Assembly: GCA_033763355.1 (NCBI GenBank)
Contig: JANRKT010000007.1
Location: 1 to 25,000, forward strand
Length of the DNA stretch: 25,000 nucleotides
Direction of reading: 5' to 3'
DNA from: JANRKT01 sp033763355
Lineage (GTDB): Bacteria > Bacteroidota > Bacteroidia > Chitinophagales > Chitinophagaceae
Shown: piece by piece, positions 15,366 through 23,237 of the stretch
Numbering within the stretch: position 1 is the stretch's first letter
How the letters are laid out: each line of letters starts with the position of its first letter
The notes under the pieces: model-generated
The model's database searches: none
What the model was told of the DNA's origin: nothing
Seen by the model: only the letters and a program-made list of their open reading frames with translations
Program-made: the position numbers and the translations under genes

Positions 15366-15440
15366 ATTTTCACGCAAAGGGGCCAAGACGCAAAGAAATC
15401 ATTTTATAAACCCTTCTGTGCACTCAGTGGTTTTGTGGGA
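15366..15440. repeat. Dispersed ACGCAAAG-type intergenic repeat
   Basis: The stretch begins TTTCACGCAAAGGGGCC, continues with AAGACGCAAAG, and ends CTTCTGTGCACTCAGTGG, TTTTGTGGGA. From general knowledge, such phrases (ACGCAAAG repeats followed by a CTCTGTG..CTCTGTGGTT-like half) recur between genes in many bacterial genomes. It lies directly after the lepA stop. The function is unknown. Confidence 0.5.
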
Positions 15441-15443
15441 TAC

Positions 15444-17237
15444 CTATTCATCAAGTTTCAGCACAGCAAGAAACGCCTCCTGGGGAACTTCTACATTTCC
15501 TATCTGCCGCATACGCTTTTTACCTTCCTTCTGTTTTTCCAGCAGTTTTCTTTTACGGCTGATGTCGCCGCCATAACATTTTGCAGTTACGTCTTTGCGC
15601 ATGGCCGAGATACTTTCCCTTGCAATAATTTTGGCGCCGATTGCTGCCTGTATAGCTATCTGAAATTGCTGACGGGGTAAAAGTTCTTTTAATTTTTCAC
15701 ACAACTTCCTTCCAAAATCCTGTGCACGGCTGCGGTGTATCAAAGCGCTCAGTGCATCCACCTTATCATTGTTCAGCAAAATATCCATCTTCACAATATC
15801 GCTTTCACGGTAACCAATGGGGTGGTAATCAAAAGAAGCATAGCCACGTGTCTGGCTTTTGAGCTTATCGTAAAAGTCAAATACAATTTCTGTTAATGGC
15901 ATTTCAAAAAGCAGCTCCACCCTTGTTGTGGTGAGGTAACTCTGGTTTAAAAGTATTCCACGCTTGTTTAAACACAACGTCATGATATTGCCTATGTATT
16001 CCGGTTTGCTGATGATCTGCGCTTTAATAAAAGGCTCTTCAATCCGGTCAATCTTTACCGGATCGGGCATTTCTGTAGGGTTGTTTACAGTAATCTTCTC
16101 ACCCTTTGTTGTATAAGCAATAAAACTTACGTTGGGTACTGTTGTAATTACTGTTTGGTTGAATTCCCTTTCCAGCCTTTCCTGTATAATTTCCATGTGC
16201 AGCATACCTAAAAAGCCGCAGCGGAAACCAAAACCCAAAGCCTGTGATGTTTCCAGTTCATATGTAAGCGATGCATCATTGAGCTGCAGCTTATCCATGC
16301 AATCCCGCAGTTCTTCAAAGTCATCTGTATTTACGGGAAAGATGCCTGCAAACACCATGGGTTTTACATCTTCAAAACCCTTGATCATTTCAGGGTTGGG
16401 GTTGGAAGCAAGGGTAATGGTATCACCCACCTTTACTTCTTTGGCATTTTTAATACCGGTAATAATGTATCCCACATCGCCGCAGTTCACTTCACTCTTT
16501 TCAGTCATTTTCAGTTTTAAAATACCCACTTCATCTGCACCGTATTCCTGACCTGTTGAAACAAATTTTACCAGGTCGCCTTTTTTAATGCTGCCGTTTA
16601 AAATGCGGTAATAAACAATAATGCCGCGGAAAGAATTGAATACGCTGTCAAATATCAGCGCCTGCAAGGGGGCGTTTGCATCGCCTTCGGGTGCAGGAAT
16701 GCGTTCAACAATTGCTTCTAAAATTTTATCAACGCCCTGCCCGGTTCTTCCGCTGGCCAGTAAAATATCTTCAGGTTTGCAGCCAACCAGTTCAATAATC
16801 TGGTCCTGCACTTCTTCAATCATGGCGCCGTCCATATCAATTTTATTGATGACGGGTATGATCTCCAGGTCGTTTTCCAAAGCGAGGTAAAGGTTGCTGA
16901 TGGTTTGCGCCTGTATGCCCTGTGTGGCGTCAACCAGTAACAAAACACCTTCGCAGGCAGCCAGTGCACGGCTCACTTCGTAACTGAAATCAACGTGGCC
17001 TGGCGTATCAATTAAATTAAGTATGTATTCCCTGCCATCGGTATGTTTATAATTAATCTGTATGGCATGGCTTTTAATGGTAATTCCTTTTTCCCTTTCC
17101 AGGTCCATATCATCCAGCACCTGGTCCATCATATCCCGGTCGCTGATGGTGTTGGTTGATTGCAAAAGCCTGTCAGCCAGGGTAGATTTACCGTGGTCAA
17201 TATGTGCAATGATGCAGAAATTACGGATGTTCTTCAT
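15444..17237 (-). CDS. lepA: Elongation factor 4 (LepA)
   Basis: A 597-residue translational GTPase of full family length. G-domain motifs are intact: G1 AHIDHGKST (11-19), G3 DTPGH (77-81) and G4 NKID (131-134), with the switch I region REKGITIKSHA around residue 50. Domain II (about 190-280), the EF-G III- and V-like domains, and the LepA-specific C-terminal domain (SRAQDFGRKLCEKLKELLPRQQF... to KLDE) follow in order. It binds the ribosome and is thought to help translation under stress or ribosome assembly. It starts at ATG, with a perfect -7 box about 30 bp upstream. It diverges from the zeta-like kinase gene. Confidence 0.97.
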   Translation of the reverse strand: MKNIRNFCIIAHIDHGKSTLADRLLQSTNTISDRDMMDQVLDDMDLEREKGITIKSHAIQINYKHTDGREYILNLIDTPGHVDFSYEVSRALAACEGVLLLVDATQGIQAQTISNLYLALENDLEIIPVINKIDMDGAMIEEVQDQIIELVGCKPEDILLASGRTGQGVDKILEAIVERIPAPEGDANAPLQALIFDSVFNSFRGIIVYYRILNGSIKKGDLVKFVSTGQEYGADEVGILKLKMTEKSEVNCGDVGYIITGIKNAKEVKVGDTITLASNPNPEMIKGFEDVKPMVFAGIFPVNTDDFEELRDCMDKLQLNDASLTYELETSQALGFGFRCGFLGMLHMEIIQERLEREFNQTVITTVPNVSFIAYTTKGEKITVNNPTEMPDPVKIDRIEEPFIKAQIISKPEYIGNIMTLCLNKRGILLNQSYLTTTRVELLFEMPLTEIVFDFYDKLKSQTRGYASFDYHPIGYRESDIVKMDILLNNDKVDALSALIHRSRAQDFGRKLCEKLKELLPRQQFQIAIQAAIGAKIIARESISAMRKDVTAKCYGGDISRKRKLLEKQKEGKKRMRQIGNVEVPQEAFLAVLKLDE

Positions 17238-17265
17238 GAACTTGCTTCCTCATTTTTAAGATGCG

Positions 17266-17273
17266 CAAAGGTA
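17266..17273 (-). promoter_or_regulatory. -7 element of lepA
   Basis: On the minus strand TACCTTTG is an exact TAnnTTTG match, ending 28 bases before the lepA ATG. The -33 region lacks a clear TTTG. Confidence 0.5.
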
Positions 17274-17339
17274 ATGAAAAGGGGTGGATGGGGAGAAGGA
17301 AGAAATCTTTTGTTTAGCACTTGTTATTATCTTTATTAA

Positions 17340-17921
17340 ATGCCGAACCTTTTTATTGTTGCCGGTTGTAATGGTGCAGGTAAAACAACCGCCAGTTACA
17401 CTATTTTACCGGAAATGCTTAACTGCCGTGAGTTTGTAAATGCCGACAGCATTGCCGCGGGGCTATCTCCATTTAATTCTGATAGTGTTGCATTTGCGGC
17501 AGGGCGCATCATGTTACAAAGAATTCATCAGCTTATTCAGGATGGTGAAGACTTTGCTTTTGAAACCACACTTTCAACGAGAAGTTATGTTTCACTGATT
17601 CAATTTGCTAAAAAGATGAATTATGAGGTAACATTGCTTTTCTTCTGGCTTTATTCCCCGGAATTAGCAAAGCAAAGGGTAGCAGATAGAGTAAGCAAAG
17701 GTGGGCATCATATTGAAGCTGAAGTTATAGGAAGGCGATTTTTCAGAGGCATTAAGAACCTTTTTAACCTTTATATGCCTGTTTGTGATAACTGGATGGT
17801 GATTGACAACGCAGATGTTTTGCCTGAGCTAATAGCAAGGGGAGGAAAAAATGAAAAAATTATGGTAAAAAATACCGAAATTTGGAATAGCATTTTAAGT
17901 CAAAGTAAACATGAAAAATAA
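17340..17921 (+). CDS. Zeta-toxin-like P-loop kinase
   Basis: A 193-residue P-loop protein. Walker A is GCNGAGKTT at 9-17. NADSIA around residue 36 supplies the Asp expected to act in zeta-type kinases, FAFETTLST at 73-80 matches the family's ETT substrate/nucleotide loop, and an arginine-rich lid follows (RVADRVSKGGHHI, then GRRFFRG). Zeta toxins phosphorylate UDP-N-acetylglucosamine and so block cell-wall synthesis; whether this one does is unknown, since many stand-alone members of this family have no proven target. Its last codons overlap the start of a 59-residue gene (17911), which indicates translational coupling. The block is more A+T-rich than lepA and may be acquired. The ATG start gives the Walker motif at the normal distance from the N terminus. 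Confidence 0.82.
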   Translation: MPNLFIVAGCNGAGKTTASYTILPEMLNCREFVNADSIAAGLSPFNSDSVAFAAGRIMLQRIHQLIQDGEDFAFETTLSTRSYVSLIQFAKKMNYEVTLLFFWLYSPELAKQRVADRVSKGGHHIEAEVIGRRFFRGIKNLFNLYMPVCDNWMVIDNADVLPELIARGGKNEKIMVKNTEIWNSILSQSKHEK

Positions 17922-18090
17922 ACAAACTGATATTAATGAACTTTCAGAGAAAGTAATGCTCGGTTTGCAAAAAGCCCTCCGCAAACTTGTTGAAACAAGC
18001 GCCGCAGAAGGCAGATCCCTTGTTATTAAAGTAAATGGTGAAATAAAAAAAGTCCCTGCCAAAGAATTACTTCATAAACTTCCTTATTGA
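17911..18090 (+). CDS. 59-residue partner of the zeta-like kinase
   Basis: A small gene whose ATG lies inside the last codons of the kinase gene (11-bp overlap, different frame) and ends TAT-TGA. The product begins MKNKQTDINELSEKVMLGLQ, forms one probable amphipathic helix (about 9-30, ELSEKVMLGLQKALRKLVET), then a short beta-like segment RSLVIKVNGEIKKVPAKELL. The helix plus LVIK.NG.IK.VPAKELL pattern looks conserved-protein-like, and I recall similar small proteins next to zeta-type kinases in Bacteroidota. It could be the cognate antitoxin, although epsilon antitoxins of the classical system are unrelated in sequence and precede the toxin. No signal peptide or membrane segment. Confidence 0.65.
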   Translation: MKNKQTDINELSEKVMLGLQKALRKLVETSAAEGRSLVIKVNGEIKKVPAKELLHKLPY

Positions 18091-18169
18091 ATGGGAACCT
18101 GCCTGAAAGGGTTTGGCCTGACAAATACAGGCAATAAAGTTTTTACTATTGATCCTTTAAAATAATTAT

Positions 18170-18414
18170 ATGAACCCCAGGGTAAAAGAAGTAAAATGTG
18201 AAAGCCCTTACAACCTCATTCTTACTTTCTCTAATAATGAGATAAGAGAGTTCAATTTCTCCGCCTATCTTGGATACCCGGTTTATGAGCCATTAAAAGA
18301 TGAGAGCTTTTGCCAAAAAGTAACTGTTACGAACGGCACAGTGGCCTGGAACAAAGAAATTGATTTTGCCCCGATACTTTATACCTTGAAAGCAGGATGC
18401 TGGCAAGTGTGTAG
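18170..18414 (+). pseudogene. DUF2442 protein gene with a single-base frameshift
   Basis: The product starts as a typical DUF2442 protein (MNPRVKEVKCESPYNLILTF, then GTVAWNKEIDFAP). After the CCCC run at 18369-18372 the open frame continues to 18454 with unrelated residues (ILYTLKAGCWQVCRR). In the +2 frame the same DNA encodes PDTLYLESRMLASV and a stop at 18412-18414, which is the expected family ending (DFxPDTLY). One missing C would restore an 81-residue protein of normal length. DUF2442 proteins are short, often paired with DUF4160 and suspected of toxin-antitoxin-like roles; no DUF4160 gene is seen. A sequencing error at the C run is the main alternative to a true mutation. Confidence 0.72.
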
Positions 18415-18525
18415 GAGAAATTGTCTGAGCGAACCACAGTGTCTCAGCATTTAAATAGTCTGTACTTTTTTAATTTTATAAGATGACGGCCATGTGGCAG
18501 TATAAGTTTTTTGTAAGTTTAACAT

Positions 18526-19401
18526 ATGAAATTATTCAAACTAAAACGCATGACTTGGATATTTTTAGTTTCGGTAGCGACTGCCGTACTTGCCTTTTTA
18601 TCTGGCTATCTTCAATACAGAGAAAAAATTGAAGCGACACAAAAGAATTTAAAAAAAGAACAAGAGCTGAATGAGATATATAAAAAACTACAAGAAAAAA
18701 GTGATGAAATTATTAGTTTACAGACGGTTAATCAAGAAAAAACAGATCAATTAGTAGAGGTTCAAAAAAAGTTGCAAGAAAAAAGTGATGAATTAGTAAA
18801 TATCCAGACAAAAAGCCTAAATGAACTAACAGGTGGAAATAGCTATCCAAGATGTCATTTACCTATTTCTAATGATGCAAGTGAATTATTCGTAAAAATC
18901 TTTAATCATGGAGAATATACGATAGATAAGTTGATAATAAAAATAATTGATATCGGAGATTACCGGTATGCCAATGCTTCTGAAATATTAACACAATTTG
19001 CAAAATTTGGAATGAGCACACAAAATGTACCTGCTTGGCCAAGCAGATACAATGCTGCAGATAGGATACACGTTGAATTGATTGGTGAAAAAAACTTTGA
19101 CATTCTTAAACCTAAACAAGAATATACTTTTACCTTGCCTATTCCAAAAAATGATTTTCAAGGTTACAATATTTTATGCCAATCAACCAGAAAAGACTGG
19201 GTGATTTTACTTCGGCTTTCTAAATATGAATCAGAACAAAAAGGGTTATATCCTAAATATAAAGCTGTTTACAAAGTATTACGAATTGAAAGGGATGGAT
19301 ATTCCGAGTTGTTCAAATCGCTTGGACCATATGATGGGTTTCCACTCAATAATAAGGGTGAAATCAAATGGTTTAACAGTGAGTTACAAATGAAATGGTA
19401 A
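18526..19401 (+). CDS. Membrane-anchored coiled-coil protein of unknown function
   Basis: A 291-residue protein with one N-terminal membrane segment (about 10-29, WIFLVSVATAVLAFLSGYL). It is followed by a charged coiled coil (about 31-100) in which KKLQEKSDE occurs twice, at 53-61 and 81-89. The 28-residue spacing is exactly four heptads and keeps the register. A motif LTGGNSYP (101-108) then leads into a globular domain of about 185 residues rich in beta-strands. I recognise no named domain; TGG[ND]S after a coiled coil is seen in hypothetical membrane proteins (from memory). TAAGTTTA, close to the -7 consensus, lies 4 bp before the ATG, so the mRNA would be nearly leaderless if used. The gene is visibly A+T-rich compared with its neighbours, which suggests transfer. 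Confidence 0.75.
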   Translation: MKLFKLKRMTWIFLVSVATAVLAFLSGYLQYREKIEATQKNLKKEQELNEIYKKLQEKSDEIISLQTVNQEKTDQLVEVQKKLQEKSDELVNIQTKSLNELTGGNSYPRCHLPISNDASELFVKIFNHGEYTIDKLIIKIIDIGDYRYANASEILTQFAKFGMSTQNVPAWPSRYNAADRIHVELIGEKNFDILKPKQEYTFTLPIPKNDFQGYNILCQSTRKDWVILLRLSKYESEQKGLYPKYKAVYKVLRIERDGYSELFKSLGPYDGFPLNNKGEIKWFNSELQMKW

Positions 19402-19484
19402 ACTCTTTAACATTTACGTGCCCAACAACATATCGTCTATTAGATAACTTGAATAACGCCTACATTTCACTCAGTGAATTATAT

Positions 19485-20648
19485 CTACAAATACCTCAAC
19501 CACCTCTTCCCCGGGTTTACAGCTTTATACTTTGCATACCACCTGCATAAAAAATAAAGCAGGGCCACATTAATGATAAAAACAAGGTACAGCAGGCCAG
19601 GGCCCCATCGGTCGTTTTCATTTTCAAAATAAACATAAGGCGCAGTGTTGTACCATTCGCTGTGTGCGCTTCCGGTTCTTATTAAATTAACAACAAGTGC
19701 GCTGATATGAATAAGCGGTATGTGCAGCAGGTAATAGAACATGGGCACTTTGCCAAATACTTCAAGCGCAGCAGCCAGCCAGCCTTTTGCTTTTTCAGCA
19801 AAAGGAACCAGTGCAATCAACGGCCCGAGTGTCATGAGCAGGTAAAGTTGTGATGCAGGGTATTTGTTCTGGTTCAGCAAACGTAAAATAAACGGCGGTG
19901 CATCCGGAGAAGCAGGTTTGTTTAAAACAATAATGCTTCCGGTGATAAGAAACAGTGCAATTGCTGAAAGCCCTATGCGCAAACAAATTTTGTTGCGCCT
20001 TGCGGGTTCCATCTGCAGTATCATTCCAAAAGCATAACCCGCAGCCATTACGCCAATCCAGGGAACAATCACATAAAGAATGGTGATGCCCTGCGGCCCT
20101 TCCAGCCCTGAAGTATAAATAAATTCCCAAAACCTTCCGAATGCTTCACGGGAGGATTGCGGAAGCAACTGCGGTACATAAGAAAAGACCTGCTGAACAG
20201 CTATGATAACCACACCTGCAATACCAGCTGTTACCGGTTTAAGCTTTACCAGCAATGCCATCAGCACCATGCAGCAGCCCAGCATCCAGATAACACCGGC
20301 GAGTGTGAAGCCGGCATAATCAAAATTAAATGTCCAGCAAAAACGGATGAGCGTTAATTCAAGTATCACCAGCAGTATACCCCGTGTTAAGAGAAAACGG
20401 GAAAGGGCATTGGTATTATTAACTTTTCTGCCATAGAGAAAAGCGCTTGTGCCTGCAAAGAAAACAAAGCCCGGTGCACAAAAATGTGTAACCCATCTTG
20501 TAAAAAATATTCCTGGTTCCGGCCCTCCTGCCGGAATGCCTGAATACACACGTACATGGTCAATGGCCATGAGCACCATGATTGCCCCGCGAAGTATGTC
20601 AACCGAACGTATTCTTCTGAAAGCGGCGGATGCCGGGGCTAAACTCAT
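19485..20648 (-). CDS. DUF1624 / heparan-N-acetyltransferase-like membrane protein
   Basis: A polytopic inner-membrane protein of about 387 residues. The opening motif RSVDILRGAIMVLMAIDHVRVY (Asp17, Arg20, Asp30, His31) is the signature of the DUF1624/HGSNAT-like acyltransferase family. Around ten hydrophobic segments follow, and the C-terminal third carries FYYLLHIPLIH, matching the family's second conserved His region. Such proteins are thought to move acyl groups from the cytoplasm onto extracytoplasmic sugars; the substrate is unknown. An in-frame extension to 20723 exists, but the ATG ending at 20648 directly precedes the conserved domain and has A/T-rich TATATTTA upstream, so I prefer it. 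It is divergent from the S9 peptidase. Confidence 0.8.
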   Translation of the reverse strand: MSLAPASAAFRRIRSVDILRGAIMVLMAIDHVRVYSGIPAGGPEPGIFFTRWVTHFCAPGFVFFAGTSAFLYGRKVNNTNALSRFLLTRGILLVILELTLIRFCWTFNFDYAGFTLAGVIWMLGCCMVLMALLVKLKPVTAGIAGVVIIAVQQVFSYVPQLLPQSSREAFGRFWEFIYTSGLEGPQGITILYVIVPWIGVMAAGYAFGMILQMEPARRNKICLRIGLSAIALFLITGSIIVLNKPASPDAPPFILRLLNQNKYPASQLYLLMTLGPLIALVPFAEKAKGWLAAALEVFGKVPMFYYLLHIPLIHISALVVNLIRTGSAHSEWYNTAPYVYFENENDRWGPGLLYLVFIINVALLYFLCRWYAKYKAVNPGKRWLRYL

Positions 20649-20853
20649 TGCTGATTTTGTTGAGAAATATAAATATAAAAAAAATCTTCCTCCCGCCTGA
20701 ATATGCAACAGTGTTATTAACACTTTGTGAAAACATGAACCCGGGCGCTGATTTAAATGATCAAACCACGATGCCCCACCCTCCTGGTATTACTCAATTA
20801 TCTGATCTTACCGGGCAAAGGTGCCATGGCTGCCAAAATCATTTTATAAAAGG

Positions 20854-20886
20854 TTTGTGTGTATTGAAATCTATCTCTACCTTTTG
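20854..20886 (+). promoter_or_regulatory. Promoter of the S9 peptidase gene
   Basis: TTTG (20854-20857), 20 bases, then TACCTTTTG (20878-20886) closely match the Bacteroidota -33 and -7 elements. This lies inside the longer upstream open frame and supports the downstream ATG at 20906. Confidence 0.5.
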
Positions 20887-20905
20887 CCCTCAAAAAAACC
20901 AGCAT

Positions 20906-22819
20906 ATGTATAAACTGCTTTTAGCAATTTCACTGTTCCTGTTTTTTGCAGCCTGCAAAGAAGAGTCAAAACCCCCGGGGGAAGTAAAACAATATACCAT
21001 TGATCAGTTCTTTCAGACGGAAGGTATCAATGGGGGCGTGTTTAATGCTGATGAAACTAAAATACTCGTCAACAGCAACCGTTCAAAAATCTTCAATGTG
21101 TATGAACTGAACCTTGCCGATACCAGTATGAAGCCCGTGACCAAATCTGTTCAGGAATCTTTTTTTGTTGCCGATTATGTACCCGGCACCGGTCATTTTA
21201 TTTACAGCGCCGATAAAGGCGGTAATGAAAACGACCATCTTTACCTGCAAAGAACGGACGGTAAAGTAACTGATCTTACCCCCGGTGAAAAAGAAAAAGC
21301 TTCATTTTATGGCTGGACAAAAGATAAAAAGGCTTTTTACTATGGGAGCAACAAACGCAACCCCCGGTTTTTTGATGTGTATAAAATGGATACTGTTTCA
21401 TGGATGCCCAAAATGCTTTACCAGAACGATAACGGGATGGATGTAGGCGGCATTTCTTTTAATGAACGCTACCTGGTACTGACCAAAAACATTACGACAG
21501 ATAAAAATGAAATGTACCTGTTTGATGCGCAAACCAAAACCACCAAGAAGTTATCGGCCGACAGTTTGGGAGATGCCACTTATTCGCCGGCAGGTTTTGA
21601 GCCCAATGACGAATACCTTTATTACACCAGCAACGAAGGAAAAGATTACACGTACGTTATAAAATATAAACTTGCAGACGGCACAAAGGAAAAATTCTTT
21701 GAAACCAACTGGGATGTTGCCTATATGTTCATCAGCGAAAAAGGGAAATACCATGTAATCAGCATTAATGAGGATGCAAGGGATAAAGTACTGCTGTTTG
21801 ACCATGCCGCCGGCAAAGAACTTGACATGCCTGAGATTAACGGCGGTTATATTGCCGGCGTTACCATTTCCCCGGGTGAAAAGAAAATGCTGCTGACAGT
21901 TGTGAGCGACCGCAGCAGCGCAAACAAATACCTGTACAACATTGAAACAAAAGAACTGAAACAATTAACGCAAACGTTAACTGCAGAAGTAAAACCTGAT
22001 GACCTTGTTGATGCGGAGATTGTACGATTCAAATCTTTCGACAGTCTTGAAATACCTGCTGTTTTTTACAAACCGCATAATGCATCTGCCACCAATAAAG
22101 TTCCTGCTTTAGTATGGGTGCATGGCGGCCCAGGCGGCCAGAGCCGTGCAGGCTATTCCACCACCATCCAGTACCTTGTTAATCATGGTTACGCTATTCT
22201 TGCCGTAAATAACAGGGGCAGCAGCGGTTATGGAAAGGCATTTTATAAAATGGACAATAAAAACCATGGTGATAAAGACCTGAAAGATTGTGTATGGGGA
22301 AAGAAATGGCTGGCCAAACAGGATTACATTGACAGAAGCAAGATTGGAATTTACGGCGGCAGTTATGGCGGTTTTATGAGCCTTGCTGGCATCATTCAAT
22401 ACCCTGATGAATTTGCTGTGGGTGTTGATGTATTTGGTGTAGCCAACTGGCCGCGTACATTAAAAAGCATCCCGCCTTACTGGGAAAGTTTCAAACTTGC
22501 TTTATACGATGAAATGGGCGACCCTTATGGCGCCGATTCAGCACGTTTAAGAAATGTATCTCCTTTATACAATACAGAAAAAATTAAAACACCCTTGCTG
22601 GTATTGCAGGGTGCAAACGATCCGCGGGTATTGCAGGTGGAAAGCGATGAAATTGTTGCAGGCGCCAAAAAGAACGGAACACCTGTTGAGTATGTATTGT
22701 TCCCCGACGAGGGGCATGGGTTTGTGAAAAAAGAAAACCAGATAAAAGCAGCTGATGAAACGCTTAAGTTTTTAAACAAATACCTTAAAAAGCAGCCTGT
22801 GCCTTCTAAACTAAACTGA
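20906..22819 (+). CDS. S9 family (prolyl oligopeptidase-type) lipoprotein peptidase
   Basis: A 637-residue lipoprotein: signal peptide MYKLLLAISLFLFFAAC with lipidated Cys17 and following Lys-Glu-Glu. Residues about 30-360 form a WD-like beta-propeller (repeated N..E.YLYYTSNEG-type blades) that limits substrate access. Residues 370-630 form an alpha/beta-hydrolase domain with oxyanion loop HGGPGG (406-411), nucleophile Ser486 in YGGSYGGF, Asp572 in QGANDPRV and His604 in DEGHGF. The triad is complete. It should cleave short peptides, typically after proline or alanine, in the periplasm or at the outer membrane. The open frame extends 92 codons upstream, but that part is not signal-like, whereas the ATG at 20906 gives a perfect lipoprotein leader and has a promoter just upstream. 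Confidence 0.9.
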   Translation: MYKLLLAISLFLFFAACKEESKPPGEVKQYTIDQFFQTEGINGGVFNADETKILVNSNRSKIFNVYELNLADTSMKPVTKSVQESFFVADYVPGTGHFIYSADKGGNENDHLYLQRTDGKVTDLTPGEKEKASFYGWTKDKKAFYYGSNKRNPRFFDVYKMDTVSWMPKMLYQNDNGMDVGGISFNERYLVLTKNITTDKNEMYLFDAQTKTTKKLSADSLGDATYSPAGFEPNDEYLYYTSNEGKDYTYVIKYKLADGTKEKFFETNWDVAYMFISEKGKYHVISINEDARDKVLLFDHAAGKELDMPEINGGYIAGVTISPGEKKMLLTVVSDRSSANKYLYNIETKELKQLTQTLTAEVKPDDLVDAEIVRFKSFDSLEIPAVFYKPHNASATNKVPALVWVHGGPGGQSRAGYSTTIQYLVNHGYAILAVNNRGSSGYGKAFYKMDNKNHGDKDLKDCVWGKKWLAKQDYIDRSKIGIYGGSYGGFMSLAGIIQYPDEFAVGVDVFGVANWPRTLKSIPPYWESFKLALYDEMGDPYGADSARLRNVSPLYNTEKIKTPLLVLQGANDPRVLQVESDEIVAGAKKNGTPVEYVLFPDEGHGFVKKENQIKAADETLKFLNKYLKKQPVPSKLN

Positions 22820-22862
22820 TAAACCGGCACAGGGTTTTGCCATTATCGCATATCAAAAAAAA

Positions 22863-23125
22863 TCAACAGCCCAGGTTATTCAGGGCATTCTCCAGAGACT
22901 GCCTGTCTGTTTGAGAAAGACCTGAGGCGCAGGAAGAATTAAGGTAATCCTGAATTGCTGTTTTATATATGCACAGTTTTGAGGGGTGGGACTGGCTGCA
23001 TATTGCTGTGCAGCGGCACTTACCCTTTTTGCGGACGAATCACACCCTGATTTATCATCTTTTTTACAAGCACCCAACATTGTAATGCTTGCAACCATAA
23101 CCAGACAAAAAAGATATTTCTTCAC
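22863..23125 (-). pseudogene. Small lipoprotein gene with a frameshift
   Basis: From a GTG at 23123-23125 the frame encodes a lipoprotein signal (KKYLFCLVMVASITMLGAC, then KKDDKSGC) and a helix (SSAKRVSAAAQQYAAS..QNCAY). The frame then runs into unrelated residues ending at 22880. Shifting frame at the TATATA/AAAA tract (22960-22970) gives instead KTAIQDYLNSSCASGLSQ, then TDRQSLENALNNLGC and a stop at 22863-22865. That is a coherent continuation with balanced cysteines, so the intact gene was about 87 codons. The family is a small helical, Cys-containing lipoprotein of the Chitinophagaceae type (from memory), function unknown. The frameshift may be real, a slippage site or a sequencing error. 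Confidence 0.68.
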
Positions 23126-23237
23126 AGTTACTGCTTTAACTTTAAAAATCAATTCAGAAAAATAAGCTAAAATTTTATTTGTAATAACCGGCATTGCTGC
23201 CGGAGTGATATGACATAAACACCTGTATTTTAAGAAA

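Noticed and set aside
18091..18165. 24-codon frame starting at TGAATG after the 59-residue gene
   Set aside because: No protein-like pattern and no family; position alone is not enough.
20630..20905. 92-codon N-terminal extension of the S9 peptidase
   Set aside because: It would bury a perfect lipoprotein signal peptide inside the protein, overlaps the divergent DUF1624 gene start, and contains the likely promoter.
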